This document shows, piece by piece, positions 47,666 to 56,574 of a stretch of DNA of 64,000 nt. Both the position numbers and the translations under genes were made by a program. How positions within the stretch are numbered: position 1 is the stretch's first letter; every line of letters begins with the position of its first letter. The stretch spans positions 297,467 to 361,466 of the forward strand of contig JBLZWL010000071.1 in NCBI GenBank assembly GCA_049194865.1. The letters run 5' to 3'. The stretch comes from Myxococcus terminator_A (GTDB lineage Bacteria > Myxococcota > Myxococcia > Myxococcales > Myxococcaceae). The notes below the pieces were generated by a model. That model worked only from the letters and a program-made list of their open reading frames with translations. It did not search any database and was not told the DNA's origin.

Positions 47666-48655
47666 TTACGGCATGGGGGGCATGCCGCCGTCCCAACCCG
47701 GCGGAGGGCCACCCGGGCCGCCCGGGCCGCCATCGCCGCCCGGGGGAGGACCGCCCGGGCCACCACCGCCTCCGCCGCCGCCCGGAATCTGGCACTGCGC
47801 GGTGTCGAGCGAGGAGCGGATGATGAGCGTCTTCCACGCGAGCATGGCGCCGTCCTCCTGACGTGAGGTCTGGAAGAGGTAGTTGCCCACGGACTCGGCG
47901 GAGACGACGTTGTCGTTGGCGTTCGTCGTGTCTCGCGGTCCGCGCGTGTTGTAGAGCGGCTGGTGGTTGATGACGTCGTCGTTGAGCGTGTCGTCGAAGA
48001 AGAGCTGTGACGTCACGTACTCCGCGTCGCCCACGCGAATGGTGAAGTGGATGTGGACGGTGCGGCTGCTGTACCAGCCAGGGAAGCAGGTATCGAAGTC
48101 CGCGCGGCCGTCGGCGTCCGTTTGCTGCACCCCCCGGAACCACCGGGCCGACGTGGCCGACGGGTCATCCCCGGTGCAGAAGGTGCTCGCGTCCTCACCT
48201 GAGTAGAGGCCCTCGGGCGCGGCGTGCCAGATGTCGACGGAGGCGCCCTGGATGGGCTCGCACGCCTCGTTCAGCACGCGGAAGGCGAGCCGCACGGGCA
48301 GGCCGTCATGGCCCTCGCTGATGTCCTTGCGGACCAGGGTCTCCGCGTAGCAGGGGCCCAGGGTGGCGGCGCAGGTGAGGGCGCAGGTGGTGCCGATGTC
48401 GCTGGTGAAGGGGTTGGCGTAGTTGCCCGCCATCACCGCCGTGCCGCCGGTGGCCCAGGCGGTGGCGGCGGTGCCGGAGTCGGGGGTGGTTCCCGAGTCG
48501 GAGTCGTCTCCGGTATGCGGGGTGCCCAAGTCATCCGAGCCGCAGGCGAGCACCTGCACCAGCGGTATCGCCGCCAGCGTCAGGCCCATGCCGCGCAGCA
48601 CCCTCCGGCGGGACATCACCGAGGTGAGGGTGTCCTTCCTATCGTGGTCGCTCAT
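47666..48655 (-). CDS. Tat-exported intradiol dioxygenase-like lipoprotein with Gly/Pro tail
   Basis: A 329-residue protein. A twin-arginine signal (MSRRRVLRGMGL) ends in a lipobox (LVQVLACG). A low-complexity Asp/Ser/Thr-Gly linker follows. The core is an intradiol ring-cleavage dioxygenase with all four iron ligands in place: Tyr in GLYSG, Tyr in PGWYSSRT, and two His in VHIHFTI. These enzymes cleave catechols between the hydroxyls. The last 40 residues are nearly pure Gly, Pro, Asp and Met, which is unusual. Export as a lipoprotein suggests attack on external aromatic or lignin-like compounds. Confidence 0.9.
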   Translation of the reverse strand: MSDHDRKDTLTSVMSRRRVLRGMGLTLAAIPLVQVLACGSDDLGTPHTGDDSDSGTTPDSGTAATAWATGGTAVMAGNYANPFTSDIGTTCALTCAATLGPCYAETLVRKDISEGHDGLPVRLAFRVLNEACEPIQGASVDIWHAAPEGLYSGEDASTFCTGDDPSATSARWFRGVQQTDADGRADFDTCFPGWYSSRTVHIHFTIRVGDAEYVTSQLFFDDTLNDDVINHQPLYNTRGPRDTTNANDNVVSAESVGNYLFQTSRQEDGAMLAWKTLIIRSSLDTAQCQIPGGGGGGGGPGGPPPGGDGGPGGPGGPPPGWDGGMPPMP

Positions 48656-48787
48656 CGCGAGTCCTCTCCTGGGCCGGTGCGAGTTGGGAGGGTCCGGTCC
48701 ATGTCGCCCGTGTTCTTGGGGCCGAGAATCGCTATACCCAGGGAGTTCTTAAGCAGACCTTACGTGCCACCCAGGGAGACCGGCCGC

Positions 48788-49609
48788 ATGACGACACTCA
48801 AGGGGAAGACGCTTTTCATCACCGGGGCCAGCCGAGGAATCGGCAAGGCGATTGCCCTCCGAGCGGCGCGCGACGGCGCCAACATCGTCGTCGCCGCGAA
48901 GACGACGGAGCCGCACCCCAAGCTGCCGGGCACCATCTACACGGCGGCGGAGGAAATCGAGAAGGCGGGCGGACGGGCGCTCCCCTTCGCGGTGGACATC
49001 CGCGACGAGAAGCAGATTGCCGCGGCGGTGGAGGCGACGGTGGCGAAGTTTGGCGGCATCGACATCCTCATCAACAACGCGAGCGCCATCAGCCTCACCG
49101 GCACGGAAGACACGCCGATGAAGCGCTATGACCTGATGCACGGCATCAACACGCGAGGGACGTTCGCCTGCTCGCAGGCGTGCATTCCGCATCTCAAGCG
49201 CTCAAGCAATCCGCACATCCTCAACAACTCGCCGCCGCTGAACATGGAGGCGCGCTGGTTCTCGCCGCACGTCGCGTACACGATGGCGAAGTACGGCATG
49301 AGCATGTGCGTGCTGGGGATGGCGGACGAGCTGCGCTCGGATGGAATCGCGGTGAACGCGCTGTGGCCGCGCACGGTCATCGCGACGGCGGCGGTGCAGA
49401 ACCTGCTGGGCGGTGAGGAGACGATTCGCGGCAGCCGCAGCCCGGAGATCATGGCCGACGCGGCGTATGCCATCCTCACCAAGCCGAGCAAGAGCTTCAC
49501 CGGCAACTTCTGCATCGACGAGGACGTCCTGCGCGCCGACGGCGTGACGAACTTCGACAAGTATCAGTCCGTGCCCGGCGCGGAGCTGTTCCCCGACTAC
49601 TTCATCTGA
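48788..49609 (+). CDS. SDR family oxidoreductase (HSDL2-like)
   Basis: A 273-residue short-chain dehydrogenase. The cofactor motif is TGASRGIGKAIAL, the structural motif is ILINNAS, and the catalytic YTMAKYG gives YxxxK. The wide AAKTTEPHPKLPGTIYTAAE loop and the NNSPPLNM catalytic-Ser region are those of the hydroxysteroid dehydrogenase-like 2 group, usually linked to fatty acid metabolism with NADP. It is a single gene, divergent from the dioxygenase gene. Confidence 0.9.
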   Translation: MTTLKGKTLFITGASRGIGKAIALRAARDGANIVVAAKTTEPHPKLPGTIYTAAEEIEKAGGRALPFAVDIRDEKQIAAAVEATVAKFGGIDILINNASAISLTGTEDTPMKRYDLMHGINTRGTFACSQACIPHLKRSSNPHILNNSPPLNMEARWFSPHVAYTMAKYGMSMCVLGMADELRSDGIAVNALWPRTVIATAAVQNLLGGEETIRGSRSPEIMADAAYAILTKPSKSFTGNFCIDEDVLRADGVTNFDKYQSVPGAELFPDYFI

Positions 49610-49935
49610 GTGCGGGGTTGGTACGGCCCATGCTTCCGGTTCGGCAGCATGGGTCGTGCGTCGAATTCTCCGGCAAGGACTTGCGACAGGCGCCGCGCAC
49701 CTTCTGAGTGTCTTTGAAGAAGGTGCGCTCGACCTCGCGGCAACCCTCCGGAAATTCCGGATAGTTCAAGCCGAGGTCACCAGGCACATGCTCTTTAGGT
49801 CCAGCCCGCCTGCCCTGGGGCGGGCCGGACTGCCGGTAAAATGTTCGGGAGCGGAGAGGCCCTGCCGAGGTGATTGCGTGCTTGTGGACGCGACACTAGA
49901 AGCCCAGGTCACTTCCATTCTTCCAACGAGCACTG
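49610..49935. other. Intergenic region with one strong inverted repeat
   Basis: No gene is evident. GTCCAGCCCGCC (49799-49810) pairs at 11 of 12 positions with GGCGGGCCGGAC (49819-49830) across an 8-base loop. There is no T-run after it, so it is not a standard terminator on the plus strand. It may attenuate or protect the transcript of the kinase gene downstream. Confidence 0.5.
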
Positions 49936-52900
49936 ATGTCCGCGTCGGACCTTCTCACACCGCGAAACAGGGGTTTCCAGGAGGGCCACCTCGGCGTAGA
50001 CGGCGAGATGGCGGAGCTGGTCCGTTCCAAGGACTGGTCCTCGACGCCGCTCGGTCCTCTGTCCGGCTGGCCCACCAGCCTGAAGACCATGGTGGGCGTC
50101 GTCCTGGGCAACCGCTTCCCCATGCTCCTGTGGTGGGGACCCCAGATGCTTCAGATCTACAACGACGGCTATCGGCCCGTGCTCGGCCTGAAACACCCGG
50201 GCTCGCTCGGCGCTCCCGCCTCGGTCGTCTGGGCCGAAATCTGGGACGTCATCGGCCCCATGTCCCAAGGCGTGCTGAACGGCGGACCCGCGACGTGGAG
50301 CGAGCACCTTCCGCTGTTCATCAACAGCCGAGGCTTCGTCGAGGAGACCTTCCACACCTTCTCCTATAGCCCCGTGTACGACGAGGCGGACAAGGTCGGC
50401 GGCGTCCTGGTGACGGTGCAGGAGACCACCACCCAGGTGCAGGACCACCGCCAGCTCAAGATGCTGGGAGAGCTGGCCACCAGCTCCGCCGCCGCGAAGA
50501 CCGCCGAGGAGGCCTGCCAGACGGCCGCCAGCATCTTCTCCGGCTACGACGAGGACCTGCCCTTCACGCTGCTCTACCTGCTCTCCAACGACGCCACCGA
50601 GGTCCGTTGCGTCGGCTCCAGCGGCATGGCTGGCTACTCGGGCCCCGCGAAGCCCGAGCGCGCCCCCTACCCCCAGTCCCCGGATGCGCCCGACGCCTGG
50701 CCCTTCACCGAAGCGGCGCGCATCGGCAAGGAGGTCCTCGTCGAGGACCTGGCCTCGCGCTTCGGAGACCTGCCCGGGGGCCGCTGGGGCACGGCGCCGA
50801 CTCGCGCGGTGGTGCTGCCGCTGGCGCGCTCGGGACAGGCCCACCCGTATGGGTTTCTCGTGGCCGGCGTCAGCCCGCGCCGCATGCTGGATGACCGCTA
50901 CCTGGGCCTCTTCCGCCTCACCGCGGACCCGGTGGTGACGGCCATCGCCAATGCCCGCGCCTACGACGAGGAGCGCCAGCGCGCCGAGGCCCTCGCGGCC
51001 ATCGACCGCTCGAAGACGGCCTTCTTCAACAACGTCAGCCACGAGTTCCGCACACCCCTGACGCTGATGCTCGGCCCCACCGAGGACGCGCTGGCCTCGC
51101 CCGCGCGCGCCCTCTCCGGCGAGCCGCTGGAGACCGTGCATCGCAACTCGCTGCGGCTCTTGAAGCTGGTCAACTCGCTGCTCGACTTCTCCCGCCTGGA
51201 GGCGGGGCGCATCCAGGCCCGCTACGAGCCGGTGGACCTGTCCGCCCTCACCGCGGGCCTGGCGAGCGCCTTCCGCTCCGCGATGGAGCGCGCGGGCCTG
51301 CGCTTCGAGGTCGACTGCGCGCCGCTGCCCGAGGCCATCTACGTCGACCAGGACATGTGGGAGAAGATTGTCCTCAACCTCCTCTCCAACGCGCTGAAGT
51401 TCACCTTCGAGGGGACCATCCGCATCTCCCAGCGGTGGGTGGGGGGACAGGTGGAGCTCCAGGTCTCCGACACGGGCATCGGCATCCCCGAGAAGGAGCT
51501 GCCCCGCGTCTTCGAGCGCTTCCATCGCGTCCAGGGAGCGCGTGCCCGGACGCACGAGGGCTCTGGCATCGGTCTGGCCCTCGTGCACGAGCTGGTCCGC
51601 CTCCATGGCGGCACGCTCGGCGCGACGAGCACGGAAGGAAGAGGCACCACGTTCACCCTGCGCGTCCCCTCCGGCGCGGACCATCTGCCGAAGGAGCACG
51701 TGGGGGCTCGCGACTCGGCGGCTGTCACGGCGATGGGCGCCGCGCCCTACGTGAACGAGGCGCTGCGGTGGCTGCCGGGCGGGCTGGAGGTGGAGTCGCT
51801 GGAGCTGGGCGCCGAGGTGCCCCAGGTGGAGAACGTCGCCAAGGGCGCGCGCATCCTCCTGGCGGACGACAACGCCGACATGCGCGCGTACCTGACGTCG
51901 CTGCTGTCGCGGACCTGGGAGGTGGAGGCGGTGGCGGACGGCCTCGCGGCCCTGGAGTCCGCGCGAGCCCGGCCTCCCGACCTGGTGCTGACGGATGTGA
52001 TGATGCCGGGGCTGGATGGCTTTGGTCTGCTGCGCGAGCTGCGCGCCGACGAGCGCACGCGCCGGGTCCCCGTCACCGTCCTCTCCGCGCGAGCCGGCGA
52101 GGAGGCGCGCATCGAGGGTCTGCGCGCAGGTGTCGACGACTACCTGGTGAAGCCCTTCTCCGCGCGGGAGCTGGTGGCGCGGGTGGAGACGCAGCTCACC
52201 AAGGCACGATTGCAGTCCATCCAGGAGGCCCATGGTCGGCTCCTGACGCGCGTCTTCACGTACGCCCCGGTGGGCATCTGCATCTTGCGCGGGCCCGAGC
52301 ACGTCTTCGAGTTCGCCAACGCGAACTACCTGCGGCTCGTCGCCAACCGCCCCGTCGTCGGCCAGCCCATCGCGCGGGCGCTGCCGGAGTTGATGGGCCA
52401 GGGCATCTTCGAGCTCCTGGACAATGTCTTCACCACGGGCGAGCCGTACATCGGCCGCTCGGTGCGGTTGATGATTGTCTCCGGTGAGGGAGGCCCTCCG
52501 CGCGAGACCTTCTTCGACTTCGTCTACCAGCCGATGCTGGATGACGAGGGCCGGGTGGACTCCATCGTCGCCGTGGCCTTCGATGTGACGGACCTGTCCA
52601 ACGCGCGCCGCGAGGCGGAGTCGGCCAGTCGCGCGAAGGACGAGTTCCTGGCGATGCTCGGCCACGAGCTGCGCAATCCGCTCGCGCCCATCCTCACCGC
52701 GCTCCAGTTGATGAGGCTGCGCGGTGGCGACGGCGCGGAGCGCGAGCGCACCGTCATCGAGCGACAGGTGCATCACCTGGTGCGACTGGTGGACGACCTG
52801 CTCGACGTGTCCCGCGTGACGCGCGGCAAGGTCGTCTTGCGCCGCGAGCGCGTGGAGCTGGCGGAGGTGGTGGCGAAGGCCATCGAGCAGGCCAGCCCGC

Positions 52901-53745
52901 TCCTGGAGCAGCGCGGACACCACCTGGTGGTGGAGCTGCCCAGACATGGCCTGTTGCTGGACGCGGACGCGACGCGCCTGGGGCAGGTGTTCTCCAACCT
53001 GCTCACGAACGCCGCGAAGTACACGGAGCCCGGGGGGAGCATCACCATCTCCGGCGCGCGCGAGGGTGACGAAATCGTCGCCTCGGTGAGCGACAACGGC
53101 AGCGGCATCACCCAGGAGATGCTGCCGCGCATCTTCGACCTGTTCTTCCAGGAGCGGCAGGAGCTGGACCGCTCGCAGGGCGGACTGGGGCTGGGGCTCG
53201 CGATTGCCCGGAGCCTGGCGACCCAGCACGGCGGCACCATCCAGGCCCACAGCGACGGCCGGGGCCAGGGCAGCACCTTCACCGTGCGCCTGCCCGCGGT
53301 GGAGACCCAGCTCTCCGTCGCGAGCGCGGTCCCCGAGAGCGTGGAGAAGGTTCAGGAGTCCGCGCCGGTGCCGCACCGGGTGTTGATTGTCGACGACAAC
53401 CGCGACGCGGCCGACGTCCTGGCCGAGGCGCTGGAAATGTTGGGCTGCGAGACGCGCGTCACCTACGACGGCCCGAGCGCGCTCCAGGTGGCGCCGTCCT
53501 TCCGCCCGGAGCTGGCGCTGCTGGACATCGGCCTGCCGGTGATGGACGGCTATGAGCTGGCGCGCCACCTGCGCACCCAGCGGCCGGATGGAGGGCTCCA
53601 GCTCGTGGCGGTGACGGGGTATGGCCAGGAGTCGGACCGGCAGCGCTCGAAGGAGGCGGGCTTCGACGCGCACCTGGTGAAGCCCATCGACTTCGCCACG
53701 CTGGGCTCGCTGCTCAAGCGCCTGGGCTCGGCCCAGTCGAACTGA
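49936..53745 (+). CDS. Hybrid sensor histidine kinase with two kinase cores and two receivers
   Basis: A 1269-residue soluble kinase. The order is: N-terminal PAS (about 20-160), GAF-like domain (about 185-350), HisKA with His 369 (NNVSHEFRTPLTL), HATPase (NLLSNALKFTF, DTGIGIPEKE), receiver (ILLADDNADMRAYL, phospho-Asp in LVLTDVMMPG near 687), PAS (about 770-890), second HisKA with His near 909 (FLAMLGHELRNPLAP), second HATPase (NLLTNAAKYTEPG, GLGLGLAIARSLA) and C-terminal receiver (VLIVDDNRDAADVL). There is no transmembrane segment. It has no adjacent output regulator. Two complete kinase modules in one chain imply an internal relay. Confidence 0.93.
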   Translation: MSASDLLTPRNRGFQEGHLGVDGEMAELVRSKDWSSTPLGPLSGWPTSLKTMVGVVLGNRFPMLLWWGPQMLQIYNDGYRPVLGLKHPGSLGAPASVVWAEIWDVIGPMSQGVLNGGPATWSEHLPLFINSRGFVEETFHTFSYSPVYDEADKVGGVLVTVQETTTQVQDHRQLKMLGELATSSAAAKTAEEACQTAASIFSGYDEDLPFTLLYLLSNDATEVRCVGSSGMAGYSGPAKPERAPYPQSPDAPDAWPFTEAARIGKEVLVEDLASRFGDLPGGRWGTAPTRAVVLPLARSGQAHPYGFLVAGVSPRRMLDDRYLGLFRLTADPVVTAIANARAYDEERQRAEALAAIDRSKTAFFNNVSHEFRTPLTLMLGPTEDALASPARALSGEPLETVHRNSLRLLKLVNSLLDFSRLEAGRIQARYEPVDLSALTAGLASAFRSAMERAGLRFEVDCAPLPEAIYVDQDMWEKIVLNLLSNALKFTFEGTIRISQRWVGGQVELQVSDTGIGIPEKELPRVFERFHRVQGARARTHEGSGIGLALVHELVRLHGGTLGATSTEGRGTTFTLRVPSGADHLPKEHVGARDSAAVTAMGAAPYVNEALRWLPGGLEVESLELGAEVPQVENVAKGARILLADDNADMRAYLTSLLSRTWEVEAVADGLAALESARARPPDLVLTDVMMPGLDGFGLLRELRADERTRRVPVTVLSARAGEEARIEGLRAGVDDYLVKPFSARELVARVETQLTKARLQSIQEAHGRLLTRVFTYAPVGICILRGPEHVFEFANANYLRLVANRPVVGQPIARALPELMGQGIFELLDNVFTTGEPYIGRSVRLMIVSGEGGPPRETFFDFVYQPMLDDEGRVDSIVAVAFDVTDLSNARREAESASRAKDEFLAMLGHELRNPLAPILTALQLMRLRGGDGAERERTVIERQVHHLVRLVDDLLDVSRVTRGKVVLRRERVELAEVVAKAIEQASPLLEQRGHHLVVELPRHGLLLDADATRLGQVFSNLLTNAAKYTEPGGSITISGAREGDEIVASVSDNGSGITQEMLPRIFDLFFQERQELDRSQGGLGLGLAIARSLATQHGGTIQAHSDGRGQGSTFTVRLPAVETQLSVASAVPESVEKVQESAPVPHRVLIVDDNRDAADVLAEALEMLGCETRVTYDGPSALQVAPSFRPELALLDIGLPVMDGYELARHLRTQRPDGGLQLVAVTGYGQESDRQRSKEAGFDAHLVKPIDFATLGSLLKRLGSAQSN

Positions 53746-53876
53746 CTCACCCCGCCGGGCGCGCGGCGGGCCCCGGCGTCGGCTATGCTGGGGGCCTCCG
53801 CATGGCCCTGGAGGGGCACGGCGCGCGCCGCCTCCCCTCCCACGCGGCTTGAGGGAGCAGAGACGAGGCGTTCGGG

Positions 53877-54968
53877 ATGAGCAGCGATGTGGCAGGAGCG
53901 AAGGACGGAGTGGTGGTGCTCGATTACGCGAAGCTGGTGGACGGCGTCGACCTGTCCGCCGACATCGAGCGCGCGTATGGGTATGACGGCATTGGCCTGC
54001 TCATCGTCCGGGGCATCCCCGGGCTGGTGGAGCTGCGCCAGGGCTTGTTGCCGCTGGGCTTCCGGTTCGCCGCGCTGCCCAACGAAGTGAAGGACCGCTA
54101 CGTCCACGAGCGCAGCAGCTATTCCTTCGGCTGGAGCCACGGCAAGGAAGTGCTCAAGCCCGGCCAGTTCGACGAGTTCAAGGGCTCCTACTACAACAAT
54201 CCCCAGTACGACTCGCCCCAGGTGGACGCGGCGCTGGTGGAGAAGTACCCGGAGAACTACCTCCCCAACGTGTGGCCAGACCCGGACTTCCCCACGCTGC
54301 GCCCGGCCTTCCAGGCCCTGGGGCGGAAGATGGTGGACGTGGGTCTGCTCGTGGCGGCGCAGTGCGACCGGTACGTGACGGCGCGGCTGGGCGACAGGCT
54401 CTCACCGGATGCGCAGCTGGAGCGGACCATCCGCGAGTCGCGCGCGTGCAAGGCGCGGCTGCTCTACTACTTCGCCATCAACGAGGACGCGACGCCGCGC
54501 ACGCGCGACTCCTGGTGCGGCTGGCACAGCGACCACGGCTCGCTGACGGGGCTGTGCCCGGCCATGTACTTCGACGCGGAGCCCGGAGCCTCGGAGCCGA
54601 CGCGGCAGGACCTCGCGGTGCCAGACCCGGAGGCGGGGCTCTACGTGCGCACGCGCGGCGGCGAGGAGCGCAAGGTGGTCATCCCCAAGGACTGCCTCGC
54701 GTTCCAGATTGGTGAGAGCGCGCAAATCGTCACGGGCGGGCTGCTGCGCTCGACGCCGCACGCGGTGCAGGCGCTGGCGCACCCGGCGAGTCGCAACATC
54801 TCCCGCTCGACGTTCGCCGTCTTCATGCAGCCCGACAACGAGGAGCGCCTGCGTCCGCCCGAGGGCACGGACCCGGCGGAGCTGCGCGTGGGCGCCTTCC
54901 AGCCGGGCATGACGTTCGGCGACTTCGCCCGCGCCACCTTCGCGAAGTTCTACAACCCCTACGCGTGA
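53877..54968 (+). CDS. 2-oxoglutarate/Fe(II)-dependent oxygenase family protein
   Basis: A 363-residue protein of the isopenicillin-N-synthase-like group. The iron ligands are His and Asp in WHSDHGSLTGL and a distal His in STPHAVQA. The 2-oxoglutarate anchor is Arg in SRSTFAVFMQ. The N-terminal half has the usual GLLIVRGIPG. Such enzymes hydroxylate or desaturate small molecules; the substrate is unknown. It stands alone, 131 bases after the kinase gene. Confidence 0.82.
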   Translation: MSSDVAGAKDGVVVLDYAKLVDGVDLSADIERAYGYDGIGLLIVRGIPGLVELRQGLLPLGFRFAALPNEVKDRYVHERSSYSFGWSHGKEVLKPGQFDEFKGSYYNNPQYDSPQVDAALVEKYPENYLPNVWPDPDFPTLRPAFQALGRKMVDVGLLVAAQCDRYVTARLGDRLSPDAQLERTIRESRACKARLLYYFAINEDATPRTRDSWCGWHSDHGSLTGLCPAMYFDAEPGASEPTRQDLAVPDPEAGLYVRTRGGEERKVVIPKDCLAFQIGESAQIVTGGLLRSTPHAVQALAHPASRNISRSTFAVFMQPDNEERLRPPEGTDPAELRVGAFQPGMTFGDFARATFAKFYNPYA

Positions 54969-55174
54969 GGCGCGGCGCGCGGGGTGTCTCCTCAAAAGCA
55001 GACACCTCGCGCGGCTGGGAGAAGTAGCCGCGCCTCGGCGGTGGCCGTGGAGTCGCCGAGAGCCAGACGAACGCGGACCCGCCCCTCGGTACCAGGGTGT
55101 GAAGGGCCGGTGCTTGCCTTTACAGTCCGGGAAGGCGAGCGTGTGGCTCCCCTGTCACTCCGGAGCGAAGCGCG

Positions 55175-56533
55175 ATGCCCCTCGGTTCCTGGCGTTCGTT
55201 GTGCCTGGTCGTGAGTGCCCTGCTGTCCTGGGGGCTGGCCGCTCCCGCGAGGGCACAGGCGCCCGGGCCGGCGAAGGTCGCCGTGCGCGCCGCGAGGCTG
55301 TTCGATGGCAAGAACGCCAAGCCCCTGTCGAACGCCGTGGTGCTGCTGGAGGGCAATCGCATCCAGGCGGTGGGCTCCAACCTGGCCATTCCCGAGGGTG
55401 CGCGGGTGTTGGACCTGGGAGACGTCACCCTGCTGCCGGGACTCATCGACGCCCATTCGCACCTGCTCCTGAACGTCGAGCTGGGGAACGGCGGGGAGGG
55501 GTCGAGCCTGGAGTTGCAGGTGGCGCGGCTGAGCACGGCCGAGCGCGCCTTGCTGGGCGCGAAGCTGGGGCGCGAGCTGCTGGAGGCGGGCATCACCACG
55601 GTGCGGGACGTGGGCAACTCCGGAGTGAATGGGGATGTGGCGCTGCGCAATGCCATCCAGAAAGGCTGGGTGGAGGGGCCGCGCATCTCCGCGTGCACCC
55701 GCGCGCTCGCGGCGCACGGAGGTCAGTTCGGGGTGATTCAACAGCCGGTCCAGGGGCTCATCGACCAGGAGTACGTGACGGTGACGGGCGCGGACGAGGC
55801 GCGGCGTGCCGTGCGTCAGGCCGTGTATGACGGCGCGGACTGCATCAAGGTCATCGTCGACAACGGCCACAACCTCCTCTCCGTGGAGGAGCTGAAGGTC
55901 ATCGTCGAGGAGGCGCACCGCGTGAAGCGACCGGTGGCCGCGCACACGACGAAGGACGAGAGCATCCGCGCGGCGGTGGAGGCCGGCGTGGACTCCATCG
56001 AGCATGGGTATTCGCTGCCGGATGACGTGCTGACGCAGATGGTGCGCAAGCGCACCTTCCTGGTGCCCACCGAGGGACCGCTGGAGAGCTGTGACGAGTT
56101 TCCCCCGGACGCGGGTGACGCGGAGGCTCGGCGCGCCATGGCGGAGCGCTGCCGGAAGCTCGTGGCGAAGGGATATGAGCGGACCCGTCGAGCGGTGGCG
56201 GCGGGCGTGAGACTGGCGGCGGGCTCGGACATGTATCTCGCGGTGCCGGGGCTGACGCGTGGCGAGGCCACGGTGCGCGCGCTCAGTGCCTATGGTGAAG
56301 CAGGAGTCCCTCCCGTGGACGTGCTGCGCGCGATGACCGCGAACGCGGCGGAGCTGCTGCGCATGCAGGACCGGGTGGGCACGCTGGAGGCGGGCAAGCT
56401 CGCGGACCTGGTCGCGGTGAAGGGCGATCCGCTGAAGGACCTCAAGGCCCTGCGTCAGGTGCGCTTCGTGATGAAGGACGGCCAGGTGGTGGTGGATGTG
56501 CCGCGGGCCCCGGTGGCGGCGCCGCCGCGCTGA
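55175..56533 (+). CDS. Secreted metal-dependent amidohydrolase
   Basis: A 452-residue amidohydrolase of the imidazolonepropionase/prolidase-like group. The signal peptide ends near PARAQA (residue 29). The metal site is DAHSHLLL (HxH), a likely carbamylated Lys in DCIKVIVDNG, His in VAAHTTKDE and IEHGYSLPDD, and Asp in AAGSDMYLAV. The C-terminus has the standard GTLEAGKLADLVAVKGDPL. It probably hydrolyses a dipeptide or cyclic amide in the periplasm. It lies 41 bases before mltA on the same strand. Confidence 0.9.
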   Translation: MPLGSWRSLCLVVSALLSWGLAAPARAQAPGPAKVAVRAARLFDGKNAKPLSNAVVLLEGNRIQAVGSNLAIPEGARVLDLGDVTLLPGLIDAHSHLLLNVELGNGGEGSSLELQVARLSTAERALLGAKLGRELLEAGITTVRDVGNSGVNGDVALRNAIQKGWVEGPRISACTRALAAHGGQFGVIQQPVQGLIDQEYVTVTGADEARRAVRQAVYDGADCIKVIVDNGHNLLSVEELKVIVEEAHRVKRPVAAHTTKDESIRAAVEAGVDSIEHGYSLPDDVLTQMVRKRTFLVPTEGPLESCDEFPPDAGDAEARRAMAERCRKLVAKGYERTRRAVAAGVRLAAGSDMYLAVPGLTRGEATVRALSAYGEAGVPPVDVLRAMTANAAELLRMQDRVGTLEAGKLADLVAVKGDPLKDLKALRQVRFVMKDGQVVVDVPRAPVAAPPR

Positions 56534-56574
56534 AGCTGTCACGAGGGCCAGGGCTGGAGTAGGTACCAGGGGCC

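Noticed and set aside
49909..53673. 1254-codon open frame antisense to the hybrid kinase
   Set aside because: It is a shadow of the kinase gene: the plus strand shows every expected kinase and receiver motif, the antisense none.
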